Origin: Pseudomaricurvus alkylphenolicus
Lineage (GTDB): Bacteria > Pseudomonadota > Gammaproteobacteria > Pseudomonadales > Cellvibrionaceae
Assembly (NCBI RefSeq): GCF_011683955.1
Contig: NZ_JAAQPI010000002.1
Location: 634,157 to 698,156 of the forward strand
DNA: 64,000 bases
Direction of reading: 5' to 3'
A model generated the notes under the pieces. That model was given only the letters and a program-made list of their open reading frames with translations, was not told the DNA's origin and did no database searches. Positions 25,624 to 33,893 of this stretch are shown piece by piece (the stretch's first letter is position 1; each line of letters opens with the position of its first letter). Position numbers and translations under genes: made by a program.

Positions 25624-26052
25624 GTGTTAGCGAAACAGGCAACTGGATGGGCGATGGCGTTGATGCTGGCACTGATGGCGGGCACTGCAATTTCACAGGA
25701 GGAAGGTGGCGAAGGCGCGGCGGTATTGCAAAAAGCCATTTATATTCCGCTAAAACCCCCGTTTGTTGTCAATTATGGGGGTAAAGGGCGATTGCGTTAC
25801 CTTAAGGCGGAGCTGTCGGTAAGGGTGTCCAGTGCCAGCGGAGCCAACTCCATCCGTCACCACATGCCCTATATCCGCAATGATCTGATCTTGCTGTTCA
25901 GTCGTCAGAGCGAAGAAAACCTCGACACTCAGGAAGGAAAGGAAATTCTGCGTCAGGAAGCCCTGGCGGCGATACACAATATTCTTGAGACCGAAGACGG
26001 AGAAAGCGAGCTGGTGGATCTTTACTTCAATCAGCTGGTGCTGCAGAAGTAA
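25624..26052 (+). CDS. FliL-like exported protein (orphan)
   Basis: About 142 residues: an N-terminal signal (ALMLALMAGTAIS) and a FliL-type domain (YIPLKPPFVVNYGG...RYLKAELSVRVSS...MPYIRNDLILLFSRQSEENLDTQEGKEILRQEAL). True FliL has a membrane anchor and sits in flagellar operons; this gene is alone and the leader looks cleavable. The start is GTG with AAAGGAG upstream. The role is unknown; orphan FliL-like proteins occur in other gammaproteobacteria. Confidence 0.82.
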   Translation: MLAKQATGWAMALMLALMAGTAISQEEGGEGAAVLQKAIYIPLKPPFVVNYGGKGRLRYLKAELSVRVSSASGANSIRHHMPYIRNDLILLFSRQSEENLDTQEGKEILRQEALAAIHNILETEDGESELVDLYFNQLVLQK

Positions 26053-26127
26053 GGCCGGCGGGCCGCCAACAGCCGGTGGCGACTGCTGCTACCGGCTGAC
26101 CCACTCCAGTGCTATGGGAGTTTGTAC

Positions 26128-26517
26128 TTAGTCTTCTTCACAGACGGCTTGGTAACCCTCAGCGTCCAGCGCCTTTTCCAGCTCAGACAGATCGGTAGGC
26201 TTGACTTTGAAGAACCAGCCATCGTCATAGGGCGACTCATTGACGGTTTCCGGTGCATCCTCCAAAGCTTCGTTGACAGCGATCACTTCGCCGCTGACCA
26301 GCGAGTAAATGTCCGAGGCTGCCTTGACAGATTCAACCACGCCGGCCTCTTCGCCAGCACTGACGGTGCTGCCGACATCCGGAGTTTCCACATAAACCAC
26401 GTCGCCGAGGCTGTCCTGGGCGTGATCAGTGATGCCGATGGTAACCGTGCCGTCTTCCTCTACACGAGCCCACTCGTGGCTGGACAGGTACTTAAGTTCG
26501 TTGCGAACTTCGCTCAT
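26128..26517 (-). CDS. gcvH: Glycine cleavage system H protein
   Basis: Lipoyl carrier of the glycine cleavage complex, shuttling the aminomethyl group from P to T protein. The 129 residues begin [23 protein letters not shown]. The lipoyl lysine is Lys65 in [17 protein letters not shown]. The open frame extends far upstream, but this ATG gives the family start and is preceded by GAGGAA. gcvP and gcvT are not adjacent. The iron-transport genes sit upstream on the same strand, an order also seen in Pseudomonas, where gcvT lies between. Confidence 0.96.
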   Translation of the reverse strand: MSEVRNELKYLSSHEWARVEEDGTVTIGITDHAQDSLGDVVYVETPDVGSTVSAGEEAGVVESVKAASDIYSLVSGEVIAVNEALEDAPETVNESPYDDGWFFKVKPTDLSELEKALDAEGYQAVCEED

Positions 26518-26621
26518 GGTGTATTCCTCGCAAATTCGGGTTAATTCTGTGAATTCAGCCAGCTGAGGGCCTAAAACCGCGTAGTGTAACGGGTTTTGGT
26601 TGACTGGGGAACGGCGTTCGT

Positions 26622-28280
26622 TCAGCTGACGGCCCGGCTGCGACGGATCATGATGACCACCGGTGGAATACTGATGAGCACCAGCGTCAGAGCGGGCAGG
26701 GCGGCGCGCTCCCACTCCCCCTCGGAGGTCATTTCATAGATTCGCACTGCCAGTGTGTCCCAGCCAAAGGGTCTCAAGAGCAGAGTGGCGGGCATCTCTT
26801 TCATGGTATCCACAAATACCAGCAACAGCGCGGTAAAGATGCCGGGGGTCAGCAGTGGAACGTAGATGCGTTTGAGAACCTGCCAGTGGGAAGACCCTAA
26901 CATCTGCGCAGCTTCCTGATAACTGGGTTTGATTCGCGCGAAGCCCGACTGGATGGGGCCAAAGGCGACCGAGAAGAACCGAACCACATAGGCAAGCACC
27001 AGCGCGAACAAGCTGCCGAGCAGAATCTGGGCTGGCGCCAGTCCCAGCCACTGCCGAACAGGGTTGATCACCCCGGCATCAATCGAGGCAAAAGCGAGCA
27101 TAATTCCTACCGCCAGAACGGAGCCCGGCAGGGCGTAGCCCAGAGTGGCCAATCGCTCTGTGGTGTTGTTATGGTGGCGTTTCTGCAAGCGTTGGTGATA
27201 GGCCACCAGCAGCGCCAGAGTCACGGCGATCAGGGAGGCCATGCCCCCTAAACTGAAGGTGTGAGCGACGAGTTTCCAATAAATCTCGTTGATATCCTGG
27301 GCGCGGGTTTCCCATACCCAAGCCAGTAATTGCAATACGGGCACCAAGAAAGCGACGAGGACCACGACGCTGCAATATCCGCTGGCCAGCCAGGCTCGGC
27401 TGCCTCGAAGCTGATAGCGCTCGCTTTGCTGACGACGGGGGTTTTGATGCAAGCGGCCGTCGCCCCTGGCCCGTTGTTCGGTATAAAGCGCCAGGGCGAC
27501 AAACAGCAATAGCAGTGAGGCCAGCTGAGCAGCGGCTGTCAGACTGAAAAACCCAAACCAGGACTTATAGATGGCCGTGGTAAAGGTATCGTAGTTGAAT
27601 ACTGCCACCGCGCCAAAATCGGCAAGGGTCTCCATCAGCGCCAGTGAGGTACCCGCGGCAATAGCCGGGCGTGCCATCGGCAGGGCCACTCGAAAAAAGC
27701 TGCGCCAAGGGCTCACCCCAAGCAGTCTTGAGGCATCCATGAGGTTGCGCCCCTGGGACAGAAAGGCGCTGCGGGCCAGCATATAGACATAGGGGTAGAG
27801 CACACAGGTCATCACCGCGATCACCCCAATCGGACCGCGAATATCGGGGAACCAGGCGTCTTCACCAAAGGTGGCACGGATCAAGCTGTGCAGCGGGCCG
27901 CTATAGGTCATCAGCCCCAGAGCGACAAAAGCCACGACATAGGTCGGGATGGCCAGTGGCAGCATCAAAGCCCAATCCAGGTAGCGGCGACCGGGAAACT
28001 CGCACAATGCCACCAGCCAGGCGAGGCTGACCCCCAGCAGCATGACCCAGATACCGACCCCCAGCAGCAGAAACAGAGTATTTTTCAGTAGCCGGCCGAG
28101 CTGGGTTTCGATCAAATGTTGCCAGATTTCGGTCTGGTCACTGCCCCAACTCAGAAAGATCACGGTAATGGGCATCAGCACCAATGCCGCTGTCATCAGC
28201 GTTGGCAGTTGCCACAACCGCGCTCGCCAGCGGTGGGCGCTGGCAGTACGGGGCAATTGAGTCAAAGCAGGGGAATTCAA
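26622..28280 (-). CDS. Iron(III) ABC transporter permease (FbpB type)
   Basis: A 552-residue double-permease protein with about 12 membrane helices. The two half-transporter domains each carry an EAA-type loop ([59 protein letters not shown]). This is the FbpB/SfuB layout for periplasmic ferric iron import. The likely TTG start directly abuts the stop of the binding-protein gene, so translation is coupled. No ATPase gene (FbpC) is adjacent, so the ATPase must be encoded elsewhere. Confidence 0.93.
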   Translation of the reverse strand: MNSPALTQLPRTASAHRWRARLWQLPTLMTAALVLMPITVIFLSWGSDQTEIWQHLIETQLGRLLKNTLFLLLGVGIWVMLLGVSLAWLVALCEFPGRRYLDWALMLPLAIPTYVVAFVALGLMTYSGPLHSLIRATFGEDAWFPDIRGPIGVIAVMTCVLYPYVYMLARSAFLSQGRNLMDASRLLGVSPWRSFFRVALPMARPAIAAGTSLALMETLADFGAVAVFNYDTFTTAIYKSWFGFFSLTAAAQLASLLLLFVALALYTEQRARGDGRLHQNPRRQQSERYQLRGSRAWLASGYCSVVVLVAFLVPVLQLLAWVWETRAQDINEIYWKLVAHTFSLGGMASLIAVTLALLVAYHQRLQKRHHNNTTERLATLGYALPGSVLAVGIMLAFASIDAGVINPVRQWLGLAPAQILLGSLFALVLAYVVRFFSVAFGPIQSGFARIKPSYQEAAQMLGSSHWQVLKRIYVPLLTPGIFTALLLVFVDTMKEMPATLLLRPFGWDTLAVRIYEMTSEGEWERAALPALTLVLISIPPVVIMIRRSRAVS

Positions 28281-29333
28281 TTACAGATAGCCGGCGCGGT
28301 CCATCAATTTGACGGCTTCCGCCTGCAGGCGTCCTGCAGCCTCCACGTGCATGGCGTCGGCTTTGAACTCGCCCCAGGAAGCCACTTCCGCAGAGGGCTT
28401 CACGCCACCATTGGCGGGGTATTCCTGATTGTTCTCAGCCAGTTTGCGCTGGGCTTCCGGGCTGGACAGCCATTCCAGCAACTTGCGTGCGGCTTCCGGC
28501 TGTTTCGCGTGCTTGGTGATACCGCCTCCGGAAACATTGATATGCACACCGCGGTCTGCCTGGTTAGGCCAGAACAGCGCCAGGGCGGCGTCAGGCTGCT
28601 TTTTCTTCAGGCGGCCAAAGTAGTAGGTGTTCACTATGGTGACATCGCACTGCCCCGCCATAACGGCTTCCATGGCTTTGGTGTCATTGGAGAAGGGTGC
28701 AGTCGCCAGATTGTCCACCCAGCCTCGAACAACAGTTTCTGTCTGTTCCGCACCGAGAGTGTCAATCATGCTGGCAACCAGGGACTGGTTGTAAACCTTC
28801 TTTGAGGTGCGCAGGCACAGACGATCGCTCCAGGTGTCTGCGGCCAGGGCTTCATAGGTGGTCAGCTCACCTTCAGTCACACGATCGGTACTGTATACCA
28901 TGGTGCGGGCACGCACTGAGAGACCAACCCAGCGGTTTTCGGATTCACGCAGTTCTGCCGGGATATTGGCGTCCAGAGTTGTGGATTCGGTTGGCTGCAA
29001 TAAACCGAGTTCTGTGGCCTGCCATAAATTACCGACATCGACGGTGATCAGCATATCTGCCGGTGTGGTTGCGCCTTCTGCTCTGAGTCGTTGGATCAGA
29101 GCGCCAGCCTTATCGGTGATGTAACGAATCTGAACACCGGTTTCGGCGGTGTACTGATCGAATAGGGGTTTTAGCAAGTGTTCCTTGCGTGAGGAGTACA
29201 CGGTTATTGTTGTAGCCTGGTCGGCCTGAGTCGCCGAGCCATCACCTCCCATACCACATCCGGTGATAAAGGCGGTGCCGGCAATCAATGCGCCACAGAT
29301 CAGTTTTTTGAAGAGAAGCAAATTTTTTTTCAT
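28281..29333 (-). CDS. Iron(III) ABC transporter substrate-binding lipoprotein (FbpA type)
   Basis: Ferric-ion-binding protein feeding the permease encoded next. The signal MKKNLLLFKKLICGALIAGTAFITGC ends in a lipobox (Cys26), so it is lipid-anchored instead of free in the periplasm. The mature domain has TITVYSSRKEHLLKPLFDQY, VDVGNLWQA and the paired tyrosines YY at about 237-238 that bind iron in FbpA. The ATG at 29333 is the start of the signal; the frame is open further upstream. A Fur-box-like sequence overlaps its promoter. Confidence 0.93.
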   Translation of the reverse strand: MKKNLLLFKKLICGALIAGTAFITGCGMGGDGSATQADQATTITVYSSRKEHLLKPLFDQYTAETGVQIRYITDKAGALIQRLRAEGATTPADMLITVDVGNLWQATELGLLQPTESTTLDANIPAELRESENRWVGLSVRARTMVYSTDRVTEGELTTYEALAADTWSDRLCLRTSKKVYNQSLVASMIDTLGAEQTETVVRGWVDNLATAPFSNDTKAMEAVMAGQCDVTIVNTYYFGRLKKKQPDAALALFWPNQADRGVHINVSGGGITKHAKQPEAARKLLEWLSSPEAQRKLAENNQEYPANGGVKPSAEVASWGEFKADAMHVEAAGRLQAEAVKLMDRAGYL

Positions 29334-29422
29334 GGTGTCCTCATCGACAGCCGTTGTCCACATGCGAGTGTCCGGCGCCGTAATCAGGGCTGAGCAATAG
29401 GACGCCATTTTTCTGGTCGCAG

Positions 29423-29451
29423 ATGATAAGCATTCTTATTTGTAACTGCAA
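29423..29451 (-). promoter_or_regulatory. Candidate promoter of the iron transporter operon
   Basis: Reading the minus strand, TTGCAG (29451-29446) and TATCAT (29428-29423) are 17 bases apart; the -10 matches 5 of 6. It lies about 90 bases before the binding-protein start and overlaps the Fur-box-like site. Confidence 0.5.
29424..29438. promoter_or_regulatory. Fur-box-like site
   Basis: TGATAAGCATTCTTA matches the 7-1-7 Fur palindrome TGATAATNATTATCA at 12 of the 14 defined positions or close to it, and it covers the -10 and spacer of the iron transporter promoter. Iron-dependent repression of the fbpAB genes is the expected outcome. The site also faces mutY. Confidence 0.6.
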
Positions 29452-29586
29452 TGAATATTGCTGTAAATAGCACTGATGTTGGGGTTTTATTTGTGTGATG
29501 CCCTTGGCTTGGTACACTGCGCACGTGATTGCAGCAGGGGTCATAGGTCCCGAAGAAAATGCCTTAAAGAGCCTAGAGGAGCGCTG

Positions 29587-30678
29587 ATGCCGGCCAACAC
29601 AAAAGCGACAGCTGTGCCAACACTCAAGAATTTTGCACCACGGGTCCTGGCCTGGTTTGATCAGTATGGTCGTACACACCTGCCTTGGCAGCAACAGGTC
29701 AACCCTTATCGGGTTTGGGTCTCGGAAATCATGTTGCAGCAAACTCAGGTCGCGACAGTGATTCCATATTTTGAGCGCTTTATGGAGCACTATCCGACGG
29801 TGGAAGATTTGGCCGCGGCCTCTCAAGATGATGTTCTGCACCTCTGGACGGGGCTGGGTTACTACGCCAGAGCCCGCAATCTGCACAAATGCGCTCAGAC
29901 GGTCACCGAACAATACAACGGTGAATTCCCCACAGATGTTGATTTGTTGGAAGCATTACCCGGTATTGGCCGCTCCACCGCCGGGGCCATAGCCAGCCTT
30001 TCCATGGGCTTGAGAGCCCCTATTCTGGACGGCAATGTCAAACGGGTACTCGCCCGGCATTTTGCCGTTGAGGGCTGGCCCGGCAAGTCCGAGGTGCTGT
30101 CCCGACTTTGGCAGCTGGCAGACGCTCACACTCCGAAAAAGCGATTCGATCATTACACTCAGGCTATGATGGATCTCGGGGCTATAGTCTGTCGTCGCAG
30201 CAAACCGGACTGTAATCAATGCCCATTGAATAGCTCTTGCCTGGCATTGCAGCAAGGCGAGCCTGAACGCTTTCCCGGCAAGAAGCCCAAGAAGGATAAA
30301 CCGATCAAGACAGTGCAATTGCTGATGCTGCGAAATCCGGCAGGAGACTGGCTGCTGGAGCAACGCCCAGCCAGCGGCATCTGGGGTGGTTTGTGGAGTT
30401 TTCCAGAGCTGGCGCTGGAGCATGATGTCCAGCAACATTGCTACGATACGTACGGGGATACTGCCCGCGTTAGCGAAATCTGGGATGGCTTTCGCCACAC
30501 CTTCAGTCACTATCACCTCGATATCACGCCGGTGGTTGTGGATCTCAATGACGAAATCTCAGCGGTCGGGGAGCGTGCCATTTGTTGGTATGATGTAGAC
30601 CAACCCGCCAATCTGGGGCTGGCGGCACCGGTCAAGCTGTTGCTCGAAAAACTCCGCTTGCTGGCACCCGTAGCCTAG
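29587..30678 (+). CDS. mutY: Adenine DNA glycosylase MutY
   Basis: Removes adenine mispaired with 8-oxoguanine, complementing MutM. The 363-residue product has the catalytic Glu at about 47 in [11 protein letters not shown], the helix-hairpin-helix [12 protein letters not shown], the conserved [12 protein letters not shown]sp, and the 4Fe-4S loop C-x6-C-x2-C-x5-C ([17 protein letters not shown]). A C-terminal NUDIX-like 8-oxoG recognition domain follows. GAGGAG precedes the ATG at 29587. yggX follows, as in E. coli. Confidence 0.97.
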   Translation: MPANTKATAVPTLKNFAPRVLAWFDQYGRTHLPWQQQVNPYRVWVSEIMLQQTQVATVIPYFERFMEHYPTVEDLAAASQDDVLHLWTGLGYYARARNLHKCAQTVTEQYNGEFPTDVDLLEALPGIGRSTAGAIASLSMGLRAPILDGNVKRVLARHFAVEGWPGKSEVLSRLWQLADAHTPKKRFDHYTQAMMDLGAIVCRRSKPDCNQCPLNSSCLALQQGEPERFPGKKPKKDKPIKTVQLLMLRNPAGDWLLEQRPASGIWGGLWSFPELALEHDVQQHCYDTYGDTARVSEIWDGFRHTFSHYHLDITPVVVDLNDEISAVGERAICWYDVDQPANLGLAAPVKLLLEKLRLLAPVA

Positions 30679-30713
30679 CTCGCTGGCCTTAATCATCAGG
30701 ATGTATAAACGTT

Positions 30714-30992
30714 ATGACACGCACCGTATTCTGCCGCAAATATCAACAGGAATTACCCGGCTTGCAGGCGCCGCCCTATCCGGGGGCCAAAGGGCAGGAG
30801 CTCTTCGACACTATTTCTCAAAAGGCCTGGAATGACTGGATGCATCACCAGACGATGCTGATCAATGAAAAGCACCTCAATATGATGGACATGACAGCAC
30901 GTACCTATCTGAGTGAGCAGATGGAAAAGTTTTTCTCGGGTGGAGATTACGATGCGGCAGAGGGGTACGTGCCACCGTCGCAGGATGGTTGA
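30714..30992 (+). CDS. yggX: YggX family Fe(II)-trafficking / oxidative damage protection protein
   Basis: A small acidic cytosolic protein of 92 residues that begins [17 protein letters not shown] with the single conserved Cys at 7. It continues [26 protein letters not shown]. YggX protects iron-sulfur clusters against oxidative damage. It lies 35 bases after mutY, probably co-transcribed; MutY is itself an Fe-S enzyme. Confidence 0.96.
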   Translation: MTRTVFCRKYQQELPGLQAPPYPGAKGQELFDTISQKAWNDWMHHQTMLINEKHLNMMDMTARTYLSEQMEKFFSGGDYDAAEGYVPPSQDG

Positions 30993-31068
30993 ATCTGGTA
31001 GAACGACACCGATTTATCCCCTTCCGCGGAGGTGAGTAAAAAAGTGGGCAAAAACAGTGATTTAAGCC

Positions 31069-31097
31069 TTGACTCCATCGGGATCAACAGGTTTAAT
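31069..31097 (+). promoter_or_regulatory. Promoter of tRNA-Phe
   Basis: TTGACT (31069-31074) and TTTAAT (31092-31097) are spaced by exactly 17 bases, 5/6 matches each. A GC-rich stretch (ACGCGCC) follows the -10, typical of stringently controlled stable-RNA promoters. The tRNA begins 40 bases downstream. Confidence 0.8.
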
Positions 31098-31137
31098 ACG
31101 CGCCTCCTGAAGACGCCCTGGCGTCGAAAAGGACCAA

Positions 31138-31213
31138 GCCCAGATAGCTCAGTCGGTAGAGCAGGGGATTGAAAATCCCCGTGTCGGTGGTTCGATTCCG
31201 CCTCTGGGCACCA
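31138..31213 (+). tRNA. tRNA-Phe (GAA)
   Basis: A 76-base tRNA with acceptor arms GCCCAGA / TCTGGGC, D-arm, and anticodon stem GGGGA / TCCCC around the loop TTGAAAA (anticodon GAA). The T-loop is GGTTCGATTCC, and the CCA end is encoded. It has its own promoter and terminator, so it is a single-gene unit. Confidence 0.97.
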
Positions 31214-31228
31214 TGATTTGTACGAATT

Positions 31229-31264
31229 AAAAGGCTAGCAGGTTAACACCTACTAGCCTTTTTT
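31229..31264 (+). terminator. Terminator of tRNA-Phe
   Basis: An AAAAGGCTAG...AGG / CCT...CTAGCCTTTT stem with one mismatch and a short loop ends in a run of T, 15 bases after the tRNA. Confidence 0.88.
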
Positions 31265-31336
31265 CGTTCCCGGTATGGTGCTCCCCGGCGTTAATTACCC
31301 CTCCCGCTGAATTTCAGGCTTGCGGCCAGAGATCGT

Positions 31337-33712
31337 CTAGAAACTCATTTGAACAGAAGCACCGAACACCCGTGGCTTGTCCAGAAACTCCAGACGTTCA
31401 GGAGCTGTTTGATTGGAGCCGGTACTGACGTTGTAGCGGTAGCTGGAGCGCAAGAGATTCTCCACGAAGACCTTGATCTGCACGTCTCGCGAGCTCGCGT
31501 TTGACCAGCGATAAACCAGAGACGCGCTCAAATTGTAGTCAAGCTCAAAGGCATCCTGATTTTCCAATAGCAACCTTTCCTGTTTGAAGTCCTCAAATTG
31601 TTGATCAAATTGCAACTGCTCTGCGGCAGACAAGGTATTTCGGTCGAAGCTGTCATAGGCTGTCTGGTACATCCTCATTTCATCGAATGAGCCCTCGAAA
31701 TCCCAATAGATCTGGGCGTTGAACTGAGCTTTTAAACGGTGATTCAGGAAAGATCGGGTGACTATAAGCTTGGTAATATTTTTCGGCCAATTGTTCAGGC
31801 CGTCACCATAGCTCTCCAATAAGATGGGAATCCCCCTGCGAGTAAAATAGTAGTAGTCGGAGAAGGAGATATTGTTTCTGGAGCTCCCCGTTTTCAAATC
31901 GTCGTTCATGTTGACATCCAAGGGCTCCAAAAACACGTGGCTCAGGCTGACTTTCAGGTTATCACGCTGGTAGGTGGCACTGAATTCAAACCCAAATAGC
32001 TCATAGTCTGTTAAAAACTCCAGTTCACTGCCGGTAAATCCCACCGCCTTGATGTCATTGTAATAAGCCCGAAGATTCACCGACGTCGACTCCGTGAGAG
32101 TGCCGGTATAGGAAAGCTCCAGGCTGTCGATGGTTTCAAGTTTCGAACTGTTTTCGGAAATATTGTTCAGATACTGAGCTCGCAATGGCATCATGCGCTG
32201 CGCGCGCTGAATTGAGGTGACCAGCGTGCTATTGGTGTTCAATGTCGTCACCAGGGACAGTCTTGGCGAGAACATCCTTTCGGCAATGCTGGGGAAGTCC
32301 AATCGATGTGCGTAGAAGAGCTTATGCCTATCTGACAGAACGTATTGCGACTCCAGCAAATGACTGTGCGTCTCGACACTCAGCCCATGGCCGACTTCCA
32401 GAAAATCATCGGGATTTGGACGTCCCAGGAGATCCGGATTGCGGGTGTAGACGCTGTTGTCCCAGCTGCTGATGATGTGCGTACCTTCCCTGATCCAGAG
32501 GTGGTCCCTGCTCTTGCCCCAGGGAGCGCCGACGTCAATATGAGTGTATTCATAGCCGGCGATCACGTTCAGCTTTTCGTTCGGTTGAAAATCATACAAT
32601 GCCGAGGCGGTTATCCTGTCCTGGGCGAAGGCATAGTCTTTGATATTGTTGGCTCCGCCCTGGTTGAGGTAGCGGTAACGGATATATTCCTGTGAATCCA
32701 GCGTCAGGGAGGTATTCAACACACTGTTATTGGACAGCTCATGGCGATAGTCCATCGACAGCGCCAGGCTGCGAGTTTGCGAGCGGTTCGCATTATCGGT
32801 CTTTACCGGGTTGCCTTCCTCATCAAACTTCCATTGTTTCTCGGTAAAGAACCGGGTTTGTCCCGATTGTGTGTAGCGCAACCAGGCGGAGAAACTGTCG
32901 CCTTTGTTAATGCCGACATGCGCTTTGATCTGAGGACGGCCGCGGCTGTCGGCCAGATAATCCTGTGGCGGGGCGCTGGCGTCAGGCCCCTTGCCAATAT
33001 GGCGATTGTCGCTGGGTTCGCCAGGATTGAGTTTAAAGTAATCAGGGGAGCCAAAGCCCTCGGTTTCGCGGTAAGAAAGATACGAATAGAGCCCCCAGTC
33101 GTCAGAGGCCCGAGAGTATTGAAGATTGACGCCTTTGCTGTTGTAGGTATCGTTATAGCTAACGCCGACCGATAGTGCGGGAACTGTGTTCTTCGCACTT
33201 TTTGTGATGATATTGATGACTCCCGCGATGGCACCGGTTCCATAGGTCACTGAGCCTGGTCCGCTCACCACTTCGACCCGTTCGATATCACCCAATTCCC
33301 ATTGATCGATTTCGGTAATGACCCCTTCATACACCATATTGGTGAGGTTCTTACCATTTACCAGTAACAAAAGTTTGTAGTTTTCGGCGGCGATATGGCC
33401 TCTGAGACCGATCTTGTTGCCCTCGGAGTGGTTCATGATCAACAGGCCAGGAACGTGTTGTTCCATTAACGTAGCCAGATTTCGCGCACCTGACAGTTCT
33501 ATGTCTTCACGGTGGATGACAGTAATCGCTGAAGGAGCGTCTTTGAGGGTACTGCCGTACAGGCTTCCGGTGGAGATTTCCACCTCTGTCAGCTCCTTGA
33601 GTGAAAGTGCAAAGAGTTCGTCCGGTTCTACCCTGGACTCGGCGAAGGAAGTTGTGCCTGCACACAGAAACAGCAAACCCAACCGTCTCCTATAGCTCAA
33701 TGGAAGTTTCAC
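31337..33712 (-). CDS. TonB-dependent outer-membrane receptor (no signalling domain)
   Basis: A 791-residue receptor for energy-dependent uptake through the outer membrane. A signal peptide ends near TTSFA. The plug domain has DAPSAITVIHREDIELSGARNLATLMEQHVPG and IERVEVVSGPGSVTYGTGAIAGVINIITK. The barrel ends in the canonical aromatic C-terminus (FGASVQMSF). No STN domain is present. It is clearly distinct from the two paralogous receptors upstream (different plug and barrel motifs). The plug pattern resembles siderophore/cobalamin-type receptors; the substrate is unknown. It begins 181 bases after the preceding receptor gene on the same strand. Confidence 0.92.
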   Translation of the reverse strand: MKLPLSYRRRLGLLFLCAGTTSFAESRVEPDELFALSLKELTEVEISTGSLYGSTLKDAPSAITVIHREDIELSGARNLATLMEQHVPGLLIMNHSEGNKIGLRGHIAAENYKLLLLVNGKNLTNMVYEGVITEIDQWELGDIERVEVVSGPGSVTYGTGAIAGVINIITKSAKNTVPALSVGVSYNDTYNSKGVNLQYSRASDDWGLYSYLSYRETEGFGSPDYFKLNPGEPSDNRHIGKGPDASAPPQDYLADSRGRPQIKAHVGINKGDSFSAWLRYTQSGQTRFFTEKQWKFDEEGNPVKTDNANRSQTRSLALSMDYRHELSNNSVLNTSLTLDSQEYIRYRYLNQGGANNIKDYAFAQDRITASALYDFQPNEKLNVIAGYEYTHIDVGAPWGKSRDHLWIREGTHIISSWDNSVYTRNPDLLGRPNPDDFLEVGHGLSVETHSHLLESQYVLSDRHKLFYAHRLDFPSIAERMFSPRLSLVTTLNTNSTLVTSIQRAQRMMPLRAQYLNNISENSSKLETIDSLELSYTGTLTESTSVNLRAYYNDIKAVGFTGSELEFLTDYELFGFEFSATYQRDNLKVSLSHVFLEPLDVNMNDDLKTGSSRNNISFSDYYYFTRRGIPILLESYGDGLNNWPKNITKLIVTRSFLNHRLKAQFNAQIYWDFEGSFDEMRMYQTAYDSFDRNTLSAAEQLQFDQQFEDFKQERLLLENQDAFELDYNLSASLVYRWSNASSRDVQIKVFVENLLRSSYRYNVSTGSNQTAPERLEFLDKPRVFGASVQMSF

Positions 33713-33893
33713 GATTCCGTTCAGTCCGATAATTGATTTGCCGATACACTCTCTTCACTAGTGTAGACAGTGCAGGGTTATGTCGCCAAGGGGGGCGGCT
33801 GCAGGGGCAACGGAGGACAAATGTAGGAAAAAAGGGCGGGAGAACCCCGCCCTGGCCTATGCAGATTGGCGACTGCCAATAGCGACGGACTAT

